From Hyphomicrobiales bacterium (GTDB lineage Bacteria; Pseudomonadota; Alphaproteobacteria; Rhizobiales; Rhizobiaceae), in contig UBJO01000037.1 in NCBI GenBank assembly GCA_900465665.1, positions 1 through 64,000 on the forward strand: a stretch of 64,000 bases of DNA, written 5' to 3'. Positions 38,982 to 47,735 of this stretch are shown here, in pieces. A program made the position numbers and the translations under genes. The notes below the pieces were generated by a model. That model was given only the letters and a program-made list of their open reading frames with translations, did not search any database and was not told where the DNA came from. How positions within the stretch are numbered: the first letter of the stretch is position 1; every line of letters starts with the position of its first letter.

Positions 38982-39887
38982 TCACTGCATCTGCGGCTTG
39001 CGCAGGAAGCTGTTGCGGTCGGCCGAGCGCACGCGCAGCCAGGCCTCGCGGCCGTCTCTCAGGATGCGCATGGGGATCTCGGCGCCGGCAGGGCCGCTGC
39101 TCCAGATCTTGCGGTAGAAATCGGCCAGCCCATCGACCTCGCCGTCGCGGATTTCCGAGATCACGTCGCCGCGCTTGAGCCCGGCCTGATCCGCCGGGCT
39201 ACCCTCCGCGACGCTCATCACGATCACGTCGCCGTTGCTTTCGGCCGAGAACGCGCCGAGCCACGGACGCGCCGGCTTGTTGACCTGCCCGCGCGTGGTC
39301 AGGTCGTCAAGGATCGGTGTCAGGAGGTTGATTGGAACGATCATGTTGATATCAGCCACCTCGCCACCCTGGCTCATCTGCAAGCGCAGCGAACCGATGC
39401 CGATCAGCTTGCCGTCGCCATCGACCAATGCCGCTCCGCCCCACGAGGGGTGTGCGGGCGTGGTGAAGATCGCTTCGTCGAGCAGATATTCCCAATAGCC
39501 GGCGAATTCCTGCTTGGCGACGATCTTGGCATCCACGAACTCGCCGATCCCGTCGATCAGCGTCACCGATTGCCCAAGCTCGGCCAAGGTGGCATCGCCG
39601 AATTCCAGCGCCGGCAGGTTGAGAGGGCCCAGCGCCTGAAGCAGGCCGAAGCCCGTTTCCTGGTCGTAGCCGAGCGGATGCGCCGCGACCACCCGTCCGT
39701 CATGGGCGGTGAGCCACACTTCCTCGGCCTCGGTGATCAGATAGCCGATCGTCAGCACCAGGCCGCTGTCCTTGATGACCACGCCGCTGCCCTCGCGCCG
39801 GGTGCCGAGCGTATCGGCAGTGTACGCATCATCGGGAATGATGCCGCGGACGGCGACGACCGATTTCAGGATCTGATCTGTGTTCAT
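38982..39887 (-). CDS. DegP/HtrA-like PDZ protein lacking the catalytic triad (pseudoprotease)
   Basis: 301 residues with the layout of an S1C trypsin-like domain (about 1-195) plus one C-terminal PDZ domain (about 207-290; GDVIVMSVAEGSPADQAGLKRGDVISEI). All three catalytic positions are changed: the HtrA LTN-x-H site reads LTIGY (Y49), the T-D-L-A site reads TGFG (G79), and the GNSGG site reads PSWGG (W149). There is no signal peptide or membrane anchor, so it is predicted cytosolic. A scaffold or binding function is likelier than proteolysis. Confidence 0.82.
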   Translation of the reverse strand: MNTDQILKSVVAVRGIIPDDAYTADTLGTRREGSGVVIKDSGLVLTIGYLITEAEEVWLTAHDGRVVAAHPLGYDQETGFGLLQALGPLNLPALEFGDATLAELGQSVTLIDGIGEFVDAKIVAKQEFAGYWEYLLDEAIFTTPAHPSWGGAALVDGDGKLIGIGSLRLQMSQGGEVADINMIVPINLLTPILDDLTTRGQVNKPARPWLGAFSAESNGDVIVMSVAEGSPADQAGLKRGDVISEIRDGEVDGLADFYRKIWSSGPAGAEIPMRILRDGREAWLRVRSADRNSFLRKPQMQ

Positions 39888-40044
39888 GGTTTCATCCTCA
39901 TGAAGCGACGCGCTGAGGCAGTGAAACTGCTTTCGGAAGAAAGGCGCAACGGGTTCTATTGGACATAGCTATGAAGACAGATGGCGCGGTGCAAGGGCTT
40001 GGCAAGCCGAAATATGTCTTGCGGAGGTGTTGTCTCCGACGCGC

Positions 40045-40485
40045 TTAGGTGGCTGCAAGTCGCTTCTTCAGGAAGAACCTAGCAGGCGTCTCCTGATCAC
40101 CTTCTAGGCTTCCAAAAACCTCGAAACCGAGCTTCTCGTAAAACGGTCTTGCCTGAAATTCGAAGGTGTCGAGAAACAAGCCGAGATAACCGCGTTCGCG
40201 TGCGATGGCCTCGGCGTGGCGCATCAATTGCGATCCCAGCCCCATGCCGCGGAATTCTTGCGGCACCACCAGGTATTTGATGAACAGCCAATTGTACTCA
40301 TCACGAGCGTAAAGCCCGCCGATCACCTCTCCGCCTTCTTCCTTGCGAAGGAGAATAGCGAGATGAGGCTTCTCAGCGATATGCGCTGTCCATGGTGCAT
40401 TGTATTCGAGCAGGATGTCTAGGAGACGGTCCGTGTCGTGATCATCCGGCTCGCCATCGACGATATCGACGAAGGGCACCATCAC
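40045..40485 (-). CDS. GNAT family N-acetyltransferase
   Basis: 146 residues. The acetyl-CoA-binding loop is LVVPQEFRGMGLGSQLMRHAEAIARERG and the C-terminal FQARPFYEKLGFEVFGSLEG is standard for GNAT proteins acting on small molecules or proteins. Substrate is unknown. Its start overlaps the lapA-like stop by 4 bp, so the two are translationally coupled; the second ATG at 40482 is an alternative. Confidence 0.83.
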   Translation of the reverse strand: MMVPFVDIVDGEPDDHDTDRLLDILLEYNAPWTAHIAEKPHLAILLRKEEGGEVIGGLYARDEYNWLFIKYLVVPQEFRGMGLGSQLMRHAEAIARERGYLGLFLDTFEFQARPFYEKLGFEVFGSLEGDQETPARFFLKKRLAAT

Positions 40486-40814
40486 CGCGACGGCAGCTGT
40501 CCGGCGATTTCTTCCGAGCGCGCCTTGTGGCGGTCGGCTTCGCCCTGCCAGCGCACGGCTTCCTTGGCCTCGCTGCGGGCGCGCTTACGATGCTTGCCCT
40601 GGTTCATCCAGGTCACCGCCGAGCCGGCGAACATGCCGATGATCAGCGCGATAAAGAGGAACACGAAGAACGGCGCCGAGAGCGACAGCACCTGATCCTC
40701 GGGGCGGAACGGATTGAACGCCAGCGTCACGCTCTGGCGGTTGGCCACGCAAAAAATGATCAGGATGATGCCGAGCGGCAGCAAGATCAGGAGGTTGATA
40801 ATCTTCTTCGCCAT
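40482..40814 (-). CDS. LapA-domain (DUF1049) membrane protein
   Basis: A 110-residue inner-membrane protein with two membrane helices (about 5-24 and 45-68) and a basic cytosolic tail (GKHRKRARSEAKEAVRWQGEAD). This matches the LapA_dom/DUF1049 family (LapA of the LapAB pair that controls LpxC degradation in E. coli). LapB is not adjacent, so the same role is only inferred. The ATG at 40814 begins MAKKIINLLILLPLG. Confidence 0.82.
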   Translation of the reverse strand: MAKKIINLLILLPLGIILIIFCVANRQSVTLAFNPFRPEDQVLSLSAPFFVFLFIALIIGMFAGSAVTWMNQGKHRKRARSEAKEAVRWQGEADRHKARSEEIAGQLPSR

Positions 40815-40935
40815 CGCAGGCCTCCACATGCATGCGCAGGCTCACTGCGAGCGGCGCATTCTTTCAGCCACAGGATAGAAAAGACCTCGTGAAGTTCAAG
40901 TGCGGTTTCGCCGCAGCCGGACCTATAGGCGGCGA

Positions 40936-41235
40936 TCAGTCGTCTTGATCGGCCTGTCCCGGGTTCAGCCGCTCGCGCAGCTCCTTGCCGGTCTTGAAGA
41001 AGGGGACCCACTTCTCCTCGACGAACACCGTGTCGCCGGTGCGCGGGTTGCGGCCCGAGCGCGATGGACGGTTCTTGACGGAAAAGGCGCCGAAACCGCG
41101 CAGCTCGACGCGGTTGCCCGCCGCCAGCGCATCGGTGATCTCGTCGAGAACCGCGTTCACGATATTTTCCACATCGCGATGGTAAAGATGCGGGTTGCGA
41201 GCCGCAACTATCTGCACCAGCTCGGACTTGATCAC
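40936..41235 (-). CDS. ihfB: Integration host factor subunit beta
   Basis: DNA-bending architectural protein of 99 residues, partner of IhfA. The HU/IHF signature is intact ([28 protein letters not shown]; Pro at the intercalating tip), and the family start [17 protein letters not shown] is recognisable. It follows sppA by 29 bp on the same strand, a conserved alphaproteobacterial arrangement. IHF also assists sigma-54 promoters, relevant to rpoN nearby. Confidence 0.96.
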   Translation of the reverse strand: MIKSELVQIVAARNPHLYHRDVENIVNAVLDEITDALAAGNRVELRGFGAFSVKNRPSRSGRNPRTGDTVFVEEKWVPFFKTGKELRERLNPGQADQDD

Positions 41236-41264
41236 GGTGGCCCCCTTAAATTATTGATTTCTTA

Positions 41265-42215
41265 TCAATCATGGCCAACCTGCCAAACTGAAACGAGCCC
41301 GTCAAGAAGCAACTTCTGCGGCAGAATTCCCGTGAGGTCCTGGCTTCTGGCGAGATCGCCGTAACCGAGAACTGTCAGGATCTGCGATGCCGCGCCTGCA
41401 AGCAGGAACGGCGTGCTGCTCTTCTTGTTCCAATCGATCTCAGGCAGGTCCTTGCTGACGTTCTTGGTGGCCAGATAGGCGCGGATTTCGTCGTCGCCGC
41501 CGAGCTGGTCGATGAGCTTCATCTTCAGCGCCTGGCGACCGGTAAATATGGTGCCGTCGGCGAGCTTCAGCACGTCCTCGCGCGGCAGCTTGCGGCGATC
41601 GGCGACCAGATCGACGAACCAGGCATAGCTGTCGACGATCATGTTGTTGATCATCGCCTTGGCTTCTTCGCTTGCCGGATGGAAGGGCGAGGGCTCCGCC
41701 TTCAGCGGCGAGGATTTGATCTCCTCCATCGAGACGCCGATCTTGTCGAGCAGCGGCTTGACCTGCGGATACTGGAAGATCACCCCGATCGAGCCGGTGA
41801 TCGAGCTGTCGCCGGCGATGATCGTATCGCCTGCTGTCGCGATCATGTAGCCGGCGGATGCCGCAAGTGTGCGGACATCGGAGACGACGGGCTTCTTGGC
41901 GGCGATCGCCCGGATCGCCTTGAAGATCCGCTCGCCGCCATAGGTCGTGCCGCCGGGCGAGGAAATGGAGACGACCAGCGCCTTCACCGCGTCTTCGTCC
42001 TTGATCTTGGCGAGCCGCTCAAGCAATTCGCTGTCGTCGGTGATCAGGCCGGAGATCGTCACATGCGCGACATGAGGACGCCTGTTTGCATTGTCGGCGA
42101 ACAGAAAGCCGTAAATCGCCAGCGCAAGCGCGAGAAGAAGCAGTACCGCCACCACGCGCCAGAAGCCGACCTTGCGGCGCAGCCTGCGGCGATCTGCGAT
42201 CATGGAGCTGTCCAT
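41265..42215 (-). CDS. sppA: Signal peptide peptidase SppA (short form)
   Basis: Membrane-anchored serine protease that digests released signal peptides. 316 residues: an N-terminal helix (about 20-40) precedes the ClpP-like fold. The catalytic serine is in RTLAASAGYMIATAGD and the lysine probably in SSPLKAEPSPFHPAS; SISSPGGTTYGGERIF and SITGSIGVIFQYPQV are conserved. It is the half-size form (67K type I has two domains). Transcription is divergent from lptC, with about 210 bp between. Confidence 0.93.
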   Translation of the reverse strand: MDSSMIADRRRLRRKVGFWRVVAVLLLLALALAIYGFLFADNANRRPHVAHVTISGLITDDSELLERLAKIKDEDAVKALVVSISSPGGTTYGGERIFKAIRAIAAKKPVVSDVRTLAASAGYMIATAGDTIIAGDSSITGSIGVIFQYPQVKPLLDKIGVSMEEIKSSPLKAEPSPFHPASEEAKAMINNMIVDSYAWFVDLVADRRKLPREDVLKLADGTIFTGRQALKMKLIDQLGGDDEIRAYLATKNVSKDLPEIDWNKKSSTPFLLAGAASQILTVLGYGDLARSQDLTGILPQKLLLDGLVSVWQVGHD

Positions 42216-42425
42216 TTATTCCTCCGGTCGGCAAGTCTGACGCAACTCTTCTTACGTAGAGTGCATAGATATGCGTTAACGCTGTGTCGATTGGTTTTGC
42301 GGTTTTCTTGCTTGTTGCAGAAAAAAATCCATATTGGCAAGTCAGTGTAATAATGCGAAATGAACTGTGATCGGGCGAAAGCGCTCCCTATATACGCCGT
42401 CCTATCACCGACACGGACCGAATGA

Positions 42426-43091
42426 ATGCTCAACACCTTGGATAATGGCGGACAGGCTGCCTATGCGAAGCCCGCGCAAAGTGCCTATGGCGCCGCGCGG
42501 TTTCACTCAGCCCGCGTTCGCCGGCTGAAGGTTCTGCTGCCGGTCGCCGCCGTGGTCGTGTCGCTCGCCTTCATTGGCGTCTCCGTCATCCGCACCTATT
42601 TGCCCGAGAACATCAAGATCGAAGGCGCCAGGATCGAAAACGGCAAGGTCGTGATGCTGAAGCCGGCGATTGCCGGCCGCAACGCTTCCGGTATCAACTA
42701 TTCGATGCTCGCCGAACGCGCGCTGCAGGACATCAAGAACCCGAACCTGATCTCGCTCGAGACGGTCAAGGCGGTGGTTCCGGTCAAGGATGATGTGGTC
42801 GCCCGCGTCGAGGCGACGACCGCCGATTATGATCGCGCGACCGACAATCTGAACATCACGTCTCCCTTCGTCATCAACATGAGCGATGGCCTGACCGCCA
42901 AATTCCAGACCGCGCAGGTCGATGTGAAGGGCGGAAAGCTTACAACCAGCGACCCTGTCGACATCAAAAAAGATGGCGCTTCGGTTGTTGCGCGCTCGCT
43001 CAAGATGACAGATAAGGGACGGACGATCACATTCGAGGGGAACGTTCGAATGAATGTGAACCCCACCGCTATCCGCAAACAGGGCACTTAA
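42426..43091 (+). CDS. lptC: LPS export protein LptC
   Basis: Single-pass inner-membrane protein linking the LptBFG transporter to periplasmic LptA. 221 residues: cytosolic arm, membrane helix at about 38-57 (LLPVAAVVVSLAFIGVSVI) and the periplasmic beta-jellyroll (DUF1239/LptC domain). Sequence identity in the family is low; recognition rests on domain layout and on the lptC-lptA-lptB-rpoN order. lptA follows 11 bp later. Confidence 0.9.
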   Translation: MLNTLDNGGQAAYAKPAQSAYGAARFHSARVRRLKVLLPVAAVVVSLAFIGVSVIRTYLPENIKIEGARIENGKVVMLKPAIAGRNASGINYSMLAERALQDIKNPNLISLETVKAVVPVKDDVVARVEATTADYDRATDNLNITSPFVINMSDGLTAKFQTAQVDVKGGKLTTSDPVDIKKDGASVVARSLKMTDKGRTITFEGNVRMNVNPTAIRKQGT

Positions 43092-43102
43092 CCCGGGTCA
43101 CC

Positions 43103-43723
43103 ATGGCAAAAGATTGTCGCATTTCTACCCGCAAGGCGGGCGCAGTATTCACGAACGGTGCGCTTGCACTCCTGCTGTTGGCCGGAGCCGCGATGGCGCA
43201 GGCGACGACCAGCCAGATGAGCGGACTGAAGCTCAACAAGGATCAGCCGATCCAGATCGAAAGCGACAAGCTCGAGATCCACGATCAGGAACACACCGCC
43301 GACTTCACCGGCAACGTGAAGGTCGTTCAGGGAACGACCACGCTGCAGGCCGGTCACATGACCGTCTTCTACAAGGCGAAGGCCGCAGCCGATGGCAGCG
43401 CGCCCGCGACGAAGGCGTCTGAAACCCCGTCGACGCCGACATCCTCGATGTCGTCGGGCAACACCGACATCGACCACATCATCGTGACGAACAAGGTGTA
43501 CCTCACCTCGGGCACCCAGACCGCGACCGCCGATAACGGCTCGTTCGACATGGCAAAGCAGCTCTTCATCCTGAAGGGCGACAAGGTCGTTCTGACCGAC
43601 GGCGGCAATGTCTTCACCGGCTGCCAGCTGACGGTGCACATGGAAACGGGTCAGGCACAGTTGGACAGCTGCGGGGGGCGCGTCCAGATCCAGCTCGATC
43701 CTCAATCCCAGAAAAAGAACTGA
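43103..43723 (+). CDS. lptA: LPS transport periplasmic protein LptA
   Basis: OstA/LptA-fold periplasmic bridge for LPS. 206 residues with a signal peptide (hydrophobic core GALALLLLAGAAMA, cleavage after AMAQA near residue 34) and the OstA domain (PIQIESDKLEIHDQEHTADFTGNVKVVQG through GCQLTVHMETGQAQLDS). A Ser/Thr/Pro-rich insert around residues 92-122 is common in rhizobia. It sits between lptC and lptB in an apparent operon. Confidence 0.94.
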   Translation: MAKDCRISTRKAGAVFTNGALALLLLAGAAMAQATTSQMSGLKLNKDQPIQIESDKLEIHDQEHTADFTGNVKVVQGTTTLQAGHMTVFYKAKAAADGSAPATKASETPSTPTSSMSSGNTDIDHIIVTNKVYLTSGTQTATADNGSFDMAKQLFILKGDKVVLTDGGNVFTGCQLTVHMETGQAQLDSCGGRVQIQLDPQSQKKN

Positions 43724-43736
43724 CCCCGGCTGCCAC

Positions 43737-44543
43737 GTGAAATTATTCTCGCTATCGAATATGTTCGGCAAGACCGGGCAACAGGCCGCCGCAGATGGCG
43801 CCGTTGACAAGAGCCGCTATCAGGGCACCCTGATCGCGCGCGGTCTGACGAAGACGTACAGCACCCGGCGCGTCGTGAACGGCGTGTCGCTGGTCGTGCG
43901 TCGTGGCGAGGCCGTCGGCCTGCTCGGCCCGAACGGCGCCGGCAAGACGACCTGTTTCTACATGATCACGGGCCTCGTCCCTGTCGATGAAGGCACGATC
44001 GAGATCGACGGCAATGACGTCACGTCGATGCCGATGTATCGCCGCTCGCGCCTCGGCGTGGGCTATCTGCCGCAGGAAGCCTCGATCTTTCGCGGGCTGA
44101 CGGTCGAGGAGAATATCCGCGCCGTTCTCGAAGTGCATGTGAAGGACAAGGCCGCGCGCGAAAAGAAGCTCGACGAGCTGCTCGACGAATTTCATATTCG
44201 CAAGCTGCGCAAGAGTGCGGCGGTCTCCCTGTCCGGCGGTGAGCGCCGCCGCCTGGAAATCGCCCGCGCACTGGCGACCGACCCGACCTTCATGCTGCTC
44301 GATGAACCTTTTGCGGGCGTCGATCCGATCTCGGTCTCCGATATCCAGAACCTCGTCCATCACCTGACGGCGCGCGGCATCGGTGTCTTGATCACCGACC
44401 ACAATGTGCGCGAGACGCTCGGGCTGATCGACCGCGCCTATATCATTCATGCGGGCGAAGTGTTGACGCATGGCCGGGCAAACGACATTGTTAACAATGC
44501 CGAAGTCCGCAGGCTTTATCTCGGCGACAACTTCAGCCTCTGA
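43737..44543 (+). CDS. lptB: LPS export ABC transporter ATP-binding protein LptB
   Basis: Cytosolic ATPase powering LPS extraction. 268 residues: Walker A GPNGAGKTTCFYMITGL near residue 64, signature LSGGERRRLEIARAL near residue 162, Walker B FMLLDEPFAGVD and the switch histidine in ITDHNVRETL. The N-terminal 30 residues are an extension relative to E. coli LptB, so a start at a later codon is possible. The gene ends about 190 bp before rpoN. Confidence 0.96.
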   Translation: MKLFSLSNMFGKTGQQAAADGAVDKSRYQGTLIARGLTKTYSTRRVVNGVSLVVRRGEAVGLLGPNGAGKTTCFYMITGLVPVDEGTIEIDGNDVTSMPMYRRSRLGVGYLPQEASIFRGLTVEENIRAVLEVHVKDKAAREKKLDELLDEFHIRKLRKSAAVSLSGGERRRLEIARALATDPTFMLLDEPFAGVDPISVSDIQNLVHHLTARGIGVLITDHNVRETLGLIDRAYIIHAGEVLTHGRANDIVNNAEVRRLYLGDNFSL

Positions 44544-44736
44544 TCGCTCATCTTTTTTTGATCACGAGTCCCTTTGATCATGGGGCTCCCGCAGCGGAAA
44601 TTCACCTTCCCGCATAGTTCCGCTTGACCAAATAGAATAAAAAAGCAATTTTTGGGCCAACTTGGATATCAGTGGCCTTAGCCCCGTTATAGGACACTGT
44701 TTCCCGGAGGAACCGAGCGGGAGTTTTGCGTCCATC

Positions 44737-46302
44737 ATGGCACTTTCGGCCAATTTATACCTGCGCCAAAGCCAATCGCTGGTGATGACACCACAGCTGA
44801 TGCAGTCCATCCAGCTGCTTCAGATGACGCATTTCGAGCTCAATCAGTTCATCGCCCAGGAAGTCGAAAAGAACCCGCTGCTCGAGTTTCCGTCAAATGA
44901 CGCCGAAACAGGCAGTGATCGCGCCGGCGATGACGACGACGGCCATTCCCGCCAGGCCGAAGAACAAAGCTTCGACGAAGATTACGACAGCCGCTCGGAA
45001 GTGATGTCCGGCGATTGGTCCGACCGCGCAGATGGCGCCGGCGCCACAAGAATGAGCGACGAGCTCGACGCCAACTATGCCAACGTCTTCCCTGATGACG
45101 GCGTGCCGCAGCGCGCCGACGCGCCCGAACTGATCAGCCAGTGGAAATCGATGCCGGGTGGCGGCGAGGGTGGTGCCGATGGCTATGACCTCGACGATTT
45201 CGTCGCCGGCCAGGTCTCGCTGCGCGATCATCTCGCCCAGCAGATGCCTTTCGTCCTTCCCGATATGGCCGACCAGTTGATCGGCCAGTATCTCGCCGAC
45301 CAGCTCGACGAGGCAGGCTACCTCCACGCCGATCTCACCGAAGCGGCCGAGCGGCTGGGTGCCGGCGCTGCGGATGTCGAGCGGGTTCTGGCCGCGCTAC
45401 AGACGCTCGATCCGCCCGGTGTCTTCGCCCGCAACCTGTCGGAATGCCTGGCGATCCAGCTTCGGCAGAAGGATCGCCTCGATCCGGCCATGCAGGCTTT
45501 CGTCGGCAATCTCGAATTGCTGGCCCGTCGCGACTTCGCGACGCTGAAGCGGCTTTGCGGTGTCGATGAAGAGGATCTGCTCGACATGCTGAGCGAGATC
45601 CGCCAGCTGAACCCCAAGCCGGGCAGCGGCTTCGAGACCGCGGTGTCGGAGGCGATCATGCCCGACGTCGTGGTTCGTCCCAGCGCCGACGGCAGCTGGC
45701 TGGTGGAACTCAACCCGGACACGCTGCCGCGCGTGCTCGTGAACCAGGCCTATTTCGCCAAGGTCAACAAGACCGGCGATGATCACGCCTTCCTGTCGGA
45801 GTGCCTGCAGACCGCCAACTGGCTGACGCGCAGCCTCGATCAACGCGCCAAGACGATCATGAAGGTGGCGACCGAAATCGTCCGCCAGCAGGATGCCTTC
45901 CTGCTCCACGGTGTCGATCATCTGCGCCCGCTCAATCTGAAGACCGTGGCGGACGCGATCAAGATGCATGAATCGACCGTCAGCCGCGTCACGTCGAACA
46001 AGTACATGCTGACGCCGCGCGGCCTGTTCGAGCTCAAATACTTCTTCACGGTGTCGATCAGCGCGGTCGAAGGCGGCGACAGCCATTCGGCGGAAGCCGT
46101 CCGTCACAAGATCCGCGCACTTATAGCGCAGGAAAGCCCCGACGCCGTACTCTCAGATGATGATATCGTTGACATCCTAAAGGGGAGTGGGGTGGAGCTT
46201 GCCCGCAGGACGGTCGCGAAGTATCGTGAAGCCATGAATATCGCTTCTTCCGTCCAGCGCCGGCGGGAAAAGCGAGCGCTCGCGAAGGTCGCGGGCTTCT
46301 GA
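44737..46302 (+). CDS. rpoN: RNA polymerase sigma-54 factor
   Basis: Alternative sigma factor for nitrogen assimilation and, in rhizobia, dct and nif genes. 521 residues from the ATG at 44737: the Gln-rich activator-interaction region I (LRQSQSLVMTPQLMQSIQLLQM), acidic region II (about 50-150), core-binding region III with DPPGVFARNLSECLAIQL, the helix-turn-helix and the RpoN box ARRTVAKYREAM near residue 490. The ribosome-binding site is not strong (GCGGGAG far upstream); the upstream frame start at 44662 is not conserved. Confidence 0.97.
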   Translation: MALSANLYLRQSQSLVMTPQLMQSIQLLQMTHFELNQFIAQEVEKNPLLEFPSNDAETGSDRAGDDDDGHSRQAEEQSFDEDYDSRSEVMSGDWSDRADGAGATRMSDELDANYANVFPDDGVPQRADAPELISQWKSMPGGGEGGADGYDLDDFVAGQVSLRDHLAQQMPFVLPDMADQLIGQYLADQLDEAGYLHADLTEAAERLGAGAADVERVLAALQTLDPPGVFARNLSECLAIQLRQKDRLDPAMQAFVGNLELLARRDFATLKRLCGVDEEDLLDMLSEIRQLNPKPGSGFETAVSEAIMPDVVVRPSADGSWLVELNPDTLPRVLVNQAYFAKVNKTGDDHAFLSECLQTANWLTRSLDQRAKTIMKVATEIVRQQDAFLLHGVDHLRPLNLKTVADAIKMHESTVSRVTSNKYMLTPRGLFELKYFFTVSISAVEGGDSHSAEAVRHKIRALIAQESPDAVLSDDDIVDILKGSGVELARRTVAKYREAMNIASSVQRRREKRALAKVAGF

Positions 46303-46359
46303 GGAGTTCGGTCTGTTGCGGCCGACGCGTCCCGCCCCCGCGAGAAAACAGGGCGTGTG

Positions 46360-46388
46360 TTGACTTTTTGGTAACTTCTGGCTAGAAG
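46360..46388 (+). promoter_or_regulatory. Putative sigma-70-type promoter before hpf
   Basis: TTGACT (46360-46365) and TAGAAG (46383-46388) with 17 bp between, in the 256-bp gap between rpoN and hpf. It would give hpf-ptsN a promoter independent of rpoN with a leader of about 165 nt. Pattern match only. Confidence 0.4.
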
Positions 46389-46558
46389 CCGCGCCAAATT
46401 GACGCTGTGAATGGTGTCTGAGGTTATCCCCATCAATCCTAAGGGCGCCCACTGCCGAGAACTTCGGCCGATCTTGCTTGAGATTGCGCGAAGTGCTTGG
46501 ATGAGAGTCAGGCTTGGCGTAAACTGGTACTCGCAAACCACATAAGAAGGGAAACTCC

Positions 46559-47134
46559 ATGAGTGTGCGTGTATCCGGTAAACATATGGAAATTGGTGAC
46601 TCGTTCCGTCAGCGGATAGAGGACCAAATTGCCGTGGCCGTCACGAAATACTTCGACGGAGGGTATTCTGGTCAAGTGATCGTACAAAAGGCCAACGCCC
46701 GTTTCGCCGCCGATTGCAAGGTTCATCTCGACAGTGGCGTGATTTTGCACGCGGCCGGCGAGGCAATGGATCCGCAGTTGGCATTCGACGCCGCTTCCGA
46801 GCGTATCGAGAAGCGACTTCGCCGTTACAAGCGCAAGCTCAAGGATCACCATGCCGGAAATCATCTGAATGGTTTTGCAGAAGTCGCCTACACCGTCATG
46901 GATGGCATGCCGGATCATGACGACGAGATCGCCGATGATTTCGCACCAGCGATCGTTGCCGAAAGCACCAAGCAGATGAAGACCATGTCCGTCGCGACCG
47001 CCGTGATGGCGCTCGATATGACGGACGAGCCCCTGCTGCTCTTCCGCAGCCCGGGTAACGAACAGTTGAACATCGTTTACCGTCGGCACGACGGCAACAT
47101 TGGCTGGATAGACGCAGCCAACATCAAAAGCTGA
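46559..47134 (+). CDS. hpf: Ribosome hibernation promoting factor, long form
   Basis: Binds the 30S decoding region and promotes 100S ribosome dimers during stationary phase. 191 residues: N-terminal S30AE/YfiA domain (MSVRVSGKHMEIGDSFRQRIEDQIAVAV through RYKRKLKDH) and the C-terminal dimerisation domain (VMALDMTDEPLLLFRSPGNEQLNIVYRRHDGNIGWID). The two-domain length marks the long form. It follows rpoN as in most Proteobacteria and has GAAGGG as ribosome-binding site. Confidence 0.96.
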   Translation: MSVRVSGKHMEIGDSFRQRIEDQIAVAVTKYFDGGYSGQVIVQKANARFAADCKVHLDSGVILHAAGEAMDPQLAFDAASERIEKRLRRYKRKLKDHHAGNHLNGFAEVAYTVMDGMPDHDDEIADDFAPAIVAESTKQMKTMSVATAVMALDMTDEPLLLFRSPGNEQLNIVYRRHDGNIGWIDAANIKS

Positions 47135-47145
47135 GAAAACGGAGC

Positions 47146-47169
47146 GGAGCGGCGGGCATCTGCCGCTCC
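47146..47169 (+). repeat. Stem-loop between hpf and ptsN
   Basis: GGAGCGGC (47146-47153) pairs perfectly with GCCGCTCC (47162-47169) around an eight-base loop, starting 12 nt after the hpf stop. It has no T-run, so it is not a standard terminator; it could stabilise upstream mRNA or tune ptsN expression. Confidence 0.5.
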
Positions 47170-47196
47170 CCCGGCTTGGCACAAAAGGAAAAAGAA

Positions 47197-47661
47197 ATGG
47201 CTTTGGCAGATTTGCTGCAGCAGAATGCGATCATTCCCGCTCTCAGGGTCAACTCCAAGAAACAGCTCCTGCAGGAATTGTCGGCCAAGGCGTCGAAAGT
47301 CACCGGGCTGTCCGAGCGCGAGATTTTTGACGTTGTCCTGCAGCGCGAGCGGCTTGGTTCCACCGGAGTCGGCAATGGCATCGCCATTCCGCACGGCAAG
47401 CTGGCAAGCGTCAATTCCATCGTCGGCATCTTCGCGCGTCTCGACCAGCCGGTCGATTTCGAAGCGCTGGACGATCAGCCGGTCGATCTCGTCTTCCTGC
47501 TCCTGGCGCCCGAGGGCGCCGGCGCCGATCACCTGAAGGCCCTGTCGCGCATTGCCCGCGTCCTGCGCGACCACGATCTCGTGGCCAAGCTGCGCGCCAC
47601 CGACAGCGCCTCGGCGATCTATGCCTTCCTCAACGAAGAGCAGACCTCAAACGCGGCTTGA
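47197..47661 (+). CDS. ptsN: PTS IIA-like nitrogen regulatory protein PtsN
   Basis: EIIA-Ntr of the nitrogen-related phosphotransfer chain (PtsP-NPr-PtsN). In rhizobia it controls potassium and ABC transporter activity. 154 residues with the phosphorylated histidine in GIAIPHGKL near residue 66. MALADLLQQNAIIPAL is the conserved start with AAGGAAAAAG before it; the upstream in-frame codon at 47176 is not conserved. It is the last gene of lptCAB-rpoN-hpf-ptsN, with a terminator directly behind. Confidence 0.96.
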   Translation: MALADLLQQNAIIPALRVNSKKQLLQELSAKASKVTGLSEREIFDVVLQRERLGSTGVGNGIAIPHGKLASVNSIVGIFARLDQPVDFEALDDQPVDLVFLLLAPEGAGADHLKALSRIARVLRDHDLVAKLRATDSASAIYAFLNEEQTSNAA

Positions 47662-47679
47662 TCATCTCCAATTCAAATG

Positions 47680-47716
47680 AAAAGAGGCGCCGGATTGCTC
47701 CGGCGCCTCTTTTTGT
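47680..47716 (+). terminator. Intrinsic terminator after ptsN (bidirectional)
   Basis: GAGGCGCCGG pairs with CCGGCGCCTC around a short loop, followed by TTTTTGTTTTGG; the opposite strand also ends in CTTTTCATTTG, so it can serve the convergent chemoreceptor gene. Starts about 20 nt after the ptsN stop. Confidence 0.92.
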
Positions 47717-47735
47717 TTTGGCTTAGCCGATCGGC

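Noticed and set aside
46303..46558. tRNA or small RNA gene between rpoN and hpf
   Set aside because: No cloverleaf or T-loop consensus (GGTTCGANNC) found; the gap is explained by a promoter and a leader.
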